A DNA stretch of 64,000 bases from assembly GCA_003254925.1 (NCBI GenBank), contig QANZ01046144.1:225597-289596 (forward strand), given 5' to 3'. The notes under the pieces are model-generated. The model was given only the letters and a program-made list of their open reading frames with translations. It was not told where the DNA came from and did not search any database. Origin of the DNA: Chamaecrista fasciculata. Taxonomy: Eukaryota > Streptophyta > Magnoliopsida > Fabales > Fabaceae. The translations under genes and the position numbers were made by a program. Of this stretch, positions 59,881 to 64,000 are shown piece after piece. Numbering within the stretch: the first letter of the stretch is position 1; each line of letters begins with the position of its first letter.

Positions 59881-60352
59881 TTTATAATTATAGTATATAT
59901 TAAAATAAATATATATTATTACGAATAGAGTACATGCATGTTGAATACTTCCTTATTCATCCGAAAATCCATTTGATATTGGACTTGAATTTGAACTGAC
60001 AAGATAAAGTTTCATGATAACCTTATTTTGATGTCATCCCTAATTTTGGATTGCAGGTTTGGAGCAACGATGCATATGAGAGTATAGACCATAGAGTGAG
60101 TGCGAATTCTGAGAAAGGCAGGTTTTCCATGATCTACTTCTTTTTCCCTGCACATGATGCCATCATTGAGCCTTTGGAGGAGTTTATTAATGAAGAAAAC
60201 CCTCCAAAATATAGGCCAATAAATTGGGGAAAGTTTCTTGTGAACAGATTGGAAAATAATTTCAAGAAACAGAATGTGGGAACTCTTCAAATTGCTCATT
60301 TCAAGCTGCCGTAGAATGAAGATGGGAACTCTTCAAGTTCTTGGACATAAAT

Positions 60353-60481
60353 CCCTGTGCACTATATGTGTAGTGCTGAAGAGAAAGAAAAAATTAGAGA
60401 GAAAAAGTGTTAGTAAGACTCATTTTCTCTCTCTAATTGTTCATTTCTCTTTCAGTACTTCACTTGTAGTGCACTATAGGG
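60353..60481 (+). repeat. 129-bp hairpin just after the dioxygenase stop
   Basis: CCCTGTGCACTATATGTGTA at the left pairs with the complement of GTAGTGCACTATAGGG at the right, and AATTAGAGAGAAAA pairs with TTTTCTCTCTCTAATT. The arms are about 55 bases with bulges and a short loop. It begins 39 bases after the stop codon, so it is probably in the 3' UTR. It could be a small MITE or a precursor-like foldback. Confidence 0.65.
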
Positions 60482-61030
60482 AATCTAAATTCCAAATTCC
60501 TCCTTTTCTCGCATTCTTGATATGGATGCTGACTGCTTTTTTGCACTTTTGATGTGGGTGTTGACTGTTGATCTCTTTGATGAGTTTGGTATTGAGTGAA
60601 GCTTGTGGGGTTTTGCCTTTCTTTTAGTGTTTTTTTTTTTTATATTTAATGTTTATATTTTAATTATTCAAAGATTTTGATTCGTTAATTTAATATAAAT
60701 TTAGATATTAAATACTAAACTTTTTTTTAAATAAAATAAACTAAATTAATGTTGTTCTTCATTTTTCACCTCATATATTTGAATTTGATAATATCTTTTT
60801 TTTTTTTTTACAAATTGATAAGAAATTTTGATTACATTGTCATTGTATGGTTTTATTTCCTTGAAAAAAATAATAATTTATGCATGTGTATCAAGATTTA
60901 TGTTTTTATTTTGAAATGAATGATTATGTACACATCTTAAAAATATGATCTCATATTCTAATGATCTACTGTTAATTTGCTATAAAATTCCTCTCACTTT
61001 TTTTAATATGTATTGTAAGTATCCTAAATT
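60482..61030. other. AT-rich 3' flank
   Basis: No gene or clear repeat structure beyond oligo-T runs near 60635 and 60798. Confidence 0.4.
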
Positions 61031-61095
61031 TTTTTTTTTGGGTTCTCAAGGTATCCCCAACCTGACAGGGCAAGGATTAATCCTCCGCGGATTGG
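61031..61095 (-). mobile_element. 3' end of a family 1 SINE
   Basis: The complement reads CGGAGGATTAATCCTTGCCC and GGGGATACCTTGAGAACCC before a poly-A run, matching the 3' part of the SINE at 9165-9352. The tRNA-like 5' half is missing. Confidence 0.55.
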
Positions 61096-61599
61096 TGAGT
61101 ATTAAATTTATTTGTTATAGTAGTATACACAAAAACTAATTTCATTAGAGGAAAATAAAATCATAAAAAAATAAAACTTTCCCACCAAATATCTAGCGCT
61201 CAACTTATTTTTTATGATAATATAAAAGAAAGAACCAACAAACACCAACAAATATTTTATTAAAAATTTACATTTGAGTATCAGTATATAACTGTGAAGG
61301 GCCACTTAAAAAGTCGCATACAAAAATTGCAAGAATATATAAAAATTTCAACCCATGCTTAATTCTTTTTTTTGGGCCTGAACTCATACTTTTTTTTAAT
61401 ACAAAGCTAGAAACATAAGGCTAAAACACAAAAGAAGTAAAGTCACCAAAAGCTAAGTAGGAATATGGTATCGATATTGCAGGATTTGCCTAAATAAAGT
61501 GCGTCCTATCTGATGAGCTTGTAACTATGAAGCATGGACACTGACACGGACACAGACACGAGACACAACACGGACAATTTCTTCCTTCAGATAAGGATT

Positions 61600-61960
61600 A
61601 ATATTATTATCATTGATTAGTTTAAGCGGTTAAACCATCAGTTGAACCAGATGATATAATTATGAATAAATTTTAATTACTTTTATTATATATAAAATAT
61701 AAACATTATATACACACAATTAAAATTAGATCTGATTTCATTAATTTTTTTATTTAAAAGTTAAAATGTGAAATTATAAAAAAAAATAGTAGGCGGTTGG
61801 ACCACCAGTTCAACGGTTGAATCGTCGGTTCAATGGTTCTTACTGGTTAAATCCGGTCCAACTGCTAATTTGATTTTTTAGGTTGGACCAACTCGTTCTA
61901 GTGATTGGTTGATAGTTGAACCGGTCGGATCGTCCGGTCCGTTTTAACAACACTGGTTTT
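61600..61960. repeat. Degenerate hAT-type MITE (CCGGTT words)
   Basis: AAGCGGTTAAACCATCAGTT at the left and TAGTTGAACCGGTCGG near the right, with TGGACCACC/GGTTGGACC inside. Similar in style to the fragment at 1-115. No duplication found. Confidence 0.4.
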
Positions 61961-63055
61961 ATTATTATGTCTAAAAATAAATTTTCAAAATTATTTTTTG
62001 GAAGTTCAAGACATTCTTAACTAGTTTTTGATTTTTTAAATTTTAAAAGCAATATTTGATATTTTCAGTTTTAAAACTTTAAAAAATAAAACAATATCGT
62101 CAAACATTTTGTTTTTGGTTTTTTAAAAATAAAAAATTATTTTCAAAGAAAGAATCAAAGAGGCCCTAAATTTAACAGGCATATGTCTTATTTTAACTTG
62201 TTCAGTATATAGTATATACAATTGACATTAACTCTTTAGTTATAAGGTCATTTCAATATATTTTTGGTTCAATGCTTTTGGTAAAAATTATATAATTCAT
62301 AATAGTAAAATGGCATGCACTTGCAAGCTTAAATCAACAATATTTTACAGTATTAATAAAAAAGACTGACAGATGATTAAATTAATCATATCTGTCAATC
62401 AATCATTATAAAAATTTAGCTACACATTTTTGTTAAGATTGAAAAATCCAATCACTATTAGATGTCCACACACACATGACACAAGTCACAACCACTCCAT
62501 CCTTTTATATATATGGATCCACATCCACTCTACCATGTGGTTTAATATCACTTGTTGGAAATTAATAATATCTCATTTTCATCTGATGCAAGACTTTAAT
62601 TTCGTGCATCATGTGATGCAATTTAATTACAATTATCTTAAAAAACAATTGTCGTAAAATCGCCATCATGTGAAGAGATTTACGTGAAAATAAGTCACCA
62701 TAAATCACTCCACAAATAGTAGCAGTTTGTGACATTTTTAATGTCAAAAACCTTGTTTGTTGTCGCTGCGAGTCATGACACATAGCAATGATTTAAGTGC
62801 AAAAAATCTAAAAAAAATATTCGAGTAACAAAAAATATATATGTTTATAAGATTTTTTTATATATAAATACATATTGATATTTTTTTTTTCTACTAAAAA
62901 AAATATGTTCATGTCAATAGAACCTTTTGAAGAGTAAATTAATCACCACTATAAAGAGTGCATGATTGAATTCAAGAATATATTTTACATAAACTTCTTT
63001 TCAAATACATCAAAGACGAGTATCCACATTGAGACATAGTATTATTATTACTATT
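61961..63055. other. AT-rich intergenic DNA
   Basis: No supported gene. ORFs at 62430-62657 and 62562-62783 overlap on opposite strands and resemble nothing known. Confidence 0.4.
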
Positions 63056-63597
63056 AGGCCAAAGGTTCATTTTGGTCCTAAATGTATGCCCTAATGTTCA
63101 TCTTGGTCCATTATGTTTCAAAATGTTCAAATTGATCCTAAATGTTGGTAGAATGTTTCATTTTGGTCCTAAATATTAGTAAAATGTTTCATTTGGTCTC
63201 AAACTATTGAATTTGGTCATGTTTATCTCGTCTTTCATTTCAAGTTTAAAGGACTTGATAAGAGGAACTCGTAGCTCTAAATTCATCGCATTCGAATTTG
63301 AAACGAGAGAGATATGATCAACTTTTCTTGTTTGACCATGAAACGAGCAATATACTTTTAGGGTCGATTTGACCTCGTTTGTTAACAGCCCCAACTGGAT
63401 AGAGAAAGTATTATTTAAGAATAATACGTAACTCTAAACTCGTCTTGTTTGAACTTGAAACAATTCATATTCAATAGTGTGGGACCAAAATGAAACATTT
63501 TGCCAAACATATAGGATCAATTTGAATATTTTGAAACATAATGGACCAAAATGAACATTAGGGCATATATTTAGGACCAAAATGAACCTTTAACCTT
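63056..63597. repeat. Foldback MITE, TTTTGGTCCTAAATG family
   Basis: Left arm AAAGGTTCATTTTGGTCCTA pairs with right arm TAGGACCAAAATGAACCTTT. Second-level pairs such as CCATTATGTTTCAAAATG also match. Total about 540 bp. Confidence 0.75.
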
Positions 63598-63604
63598 ATT
63601 ATTA

Positions 63605-64000
63605 TTAGAGAAAACCTACTATTTGGTCCTTGAATTTATATCGAGTCAACTATTAATCACTTCCTGAATAATCAAAATATACTACCCCTTCTCTAAATTA
63701 TTGCAATTGTGAACGATTTGGTTCTTGGGTCAAATTCACCCATGAACCAAAAAGTACAAATTCAGGGACAAAATATAAAATTAGTTCAAATTCATATATC
63801 AAATTATATTAAGTATGAGGTAAGTTTCAGTTGTACTCCTAAAGTTTTTTTGGTCAATTGTACCCCAAAAGTGTGTGATCAATTTCAGTTATACCTCAAA
63901 GTTTTTTTGGATCAATTGTATCCCAGTGTTTGATATTTGAGTTAATTGTACTCCCAAATTAGGGGTACAATTGATACAAAAAGGAAAATATTAAAGGTAT
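63605..64000. repeat. Partial foldback arms at the window edge
   Basis: 63605-63680 resembles the left arm of the MITE at 56863 (AAACCTACTATTTGGTCC). From 63815 phrases such as TCAATTGTACCCC and GGGGTACAATTGA begin another foldback that runs off the window. Confidence 0.4.

Larger units (their letters stand above)
57508..60314 (+). pseudogene. 2-oxoglutarate/Fe(II) dioxygenase gene lacking part of its middle
   Basis: Recognisable exons are 57508-57839, 58355-58679 and 60057-60314. Exon 1 carries the N-terminal domain (FIQAPEHRP, IPIIDLSPLL, EWGFFQVINHGVP). Exon 2 has LSHYPPCPSP and the iron ligands His and Asp in GQHKD. Exon 3 has the distal His in ESIDHRV and the 2-oxoglutarate-binding Arg in GRFS. 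The layout matches plant DOXC dioxygenases of the At5g20400 type (about 345-350 residues). The roughly 70 residues normally between VTGYYDTEH and the EVVQEYVDELEKL helix are absent, and the 515-bp gap between exons contains no trace of them. Splicing GG|gt to gtgcag|A nevertheless stays in frame and would give 304 residues with all metal and co-substrate ligands. It may be a pseudogene or a shortened gene. An in-frame ATG at 57448 would add 20 unlike residues and is not preferred. Confidence 0.75.

Overview
The window is nuclear DNA of a dicotyledonous plant. The evidence is AT-rich intergenic DNA, many-exon genes with GT-AG introns, plant-specific gene families (EXPP1-like secreted protein, leucine-rich-repeat extensin, plant DOXC-class 2-oxoglutarate dioxygenase), and a dense load of Ty1/copia and Ty3/gypsy LTR retrotransposons, tRNA-derived SINEs, hAT-type and foldback MITEs, and a Mutator-like element. 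I cannot name the species. There are no bacterial-type operons, CRISPR arrays, rRNA genes or independent tRNA genes.

Layout from left to right. (1) 1510-11022 (+): a three-exon EXPP1-like gene whose first intron carries a complete Ty1/copia element (1912-7770) with LTRs that read as identical, a TATAT target duplication and an uninterrupted 1357-residue Gag-Pol. (2) 12524-21946 (-): a 15-exon sorting nexin gene (two membrane segments, PXA, PX, nexin C) that I assembled to 1031 residues. (3) 21947-29601: a repeat-rich stretch holding a decayed plant MurG-like pseudogene split by a SINE with an 18-bp target duplication, a hAT-type MITE with an 8-bp duplication, a LINE remnant and several foldback elements. 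(4) 29602-31359 (+): a single-exon LRR-extensin. (5) 32231-48589: two adjacent transposon nests. The first is an old minus-strand copia (TAAGG duplication) containing a hAT-like element and a 2.1-kb Pack-MULE (515-bp terminal repeats, 9-bp duplication) that carries pieces of a KANADI gene and a pectinesterase gene. The second is a hAT MITE split by a deleted gypsy element, itself split by a 1.4-kb insertion of unknown class. (6) 51395-55208 (+): a nine-exon FAM114/DUF7798-like gene with one GC-AG intron. (7) 57508-60314 (+): a 2-oxoglutarate/Fe(II) dioxygenase gene that has lost about 70 codons in its middle but can still be spliced in frame. The rest, to 64000, is repeats.

The host genes are unrelated housekeeping, cell-wall or metabolic genes and do not form a cluster. 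The most notable material is the gene-fragment-carrying Pack-MULE, the apparently young copia inside a live-looking intron, the SINE-split MurG pseudogene and the exon-depleted dioxygenase. All exon boundaries were placed by eye from splice sites, reading phase and family resemblance; no search or alignment program was run.
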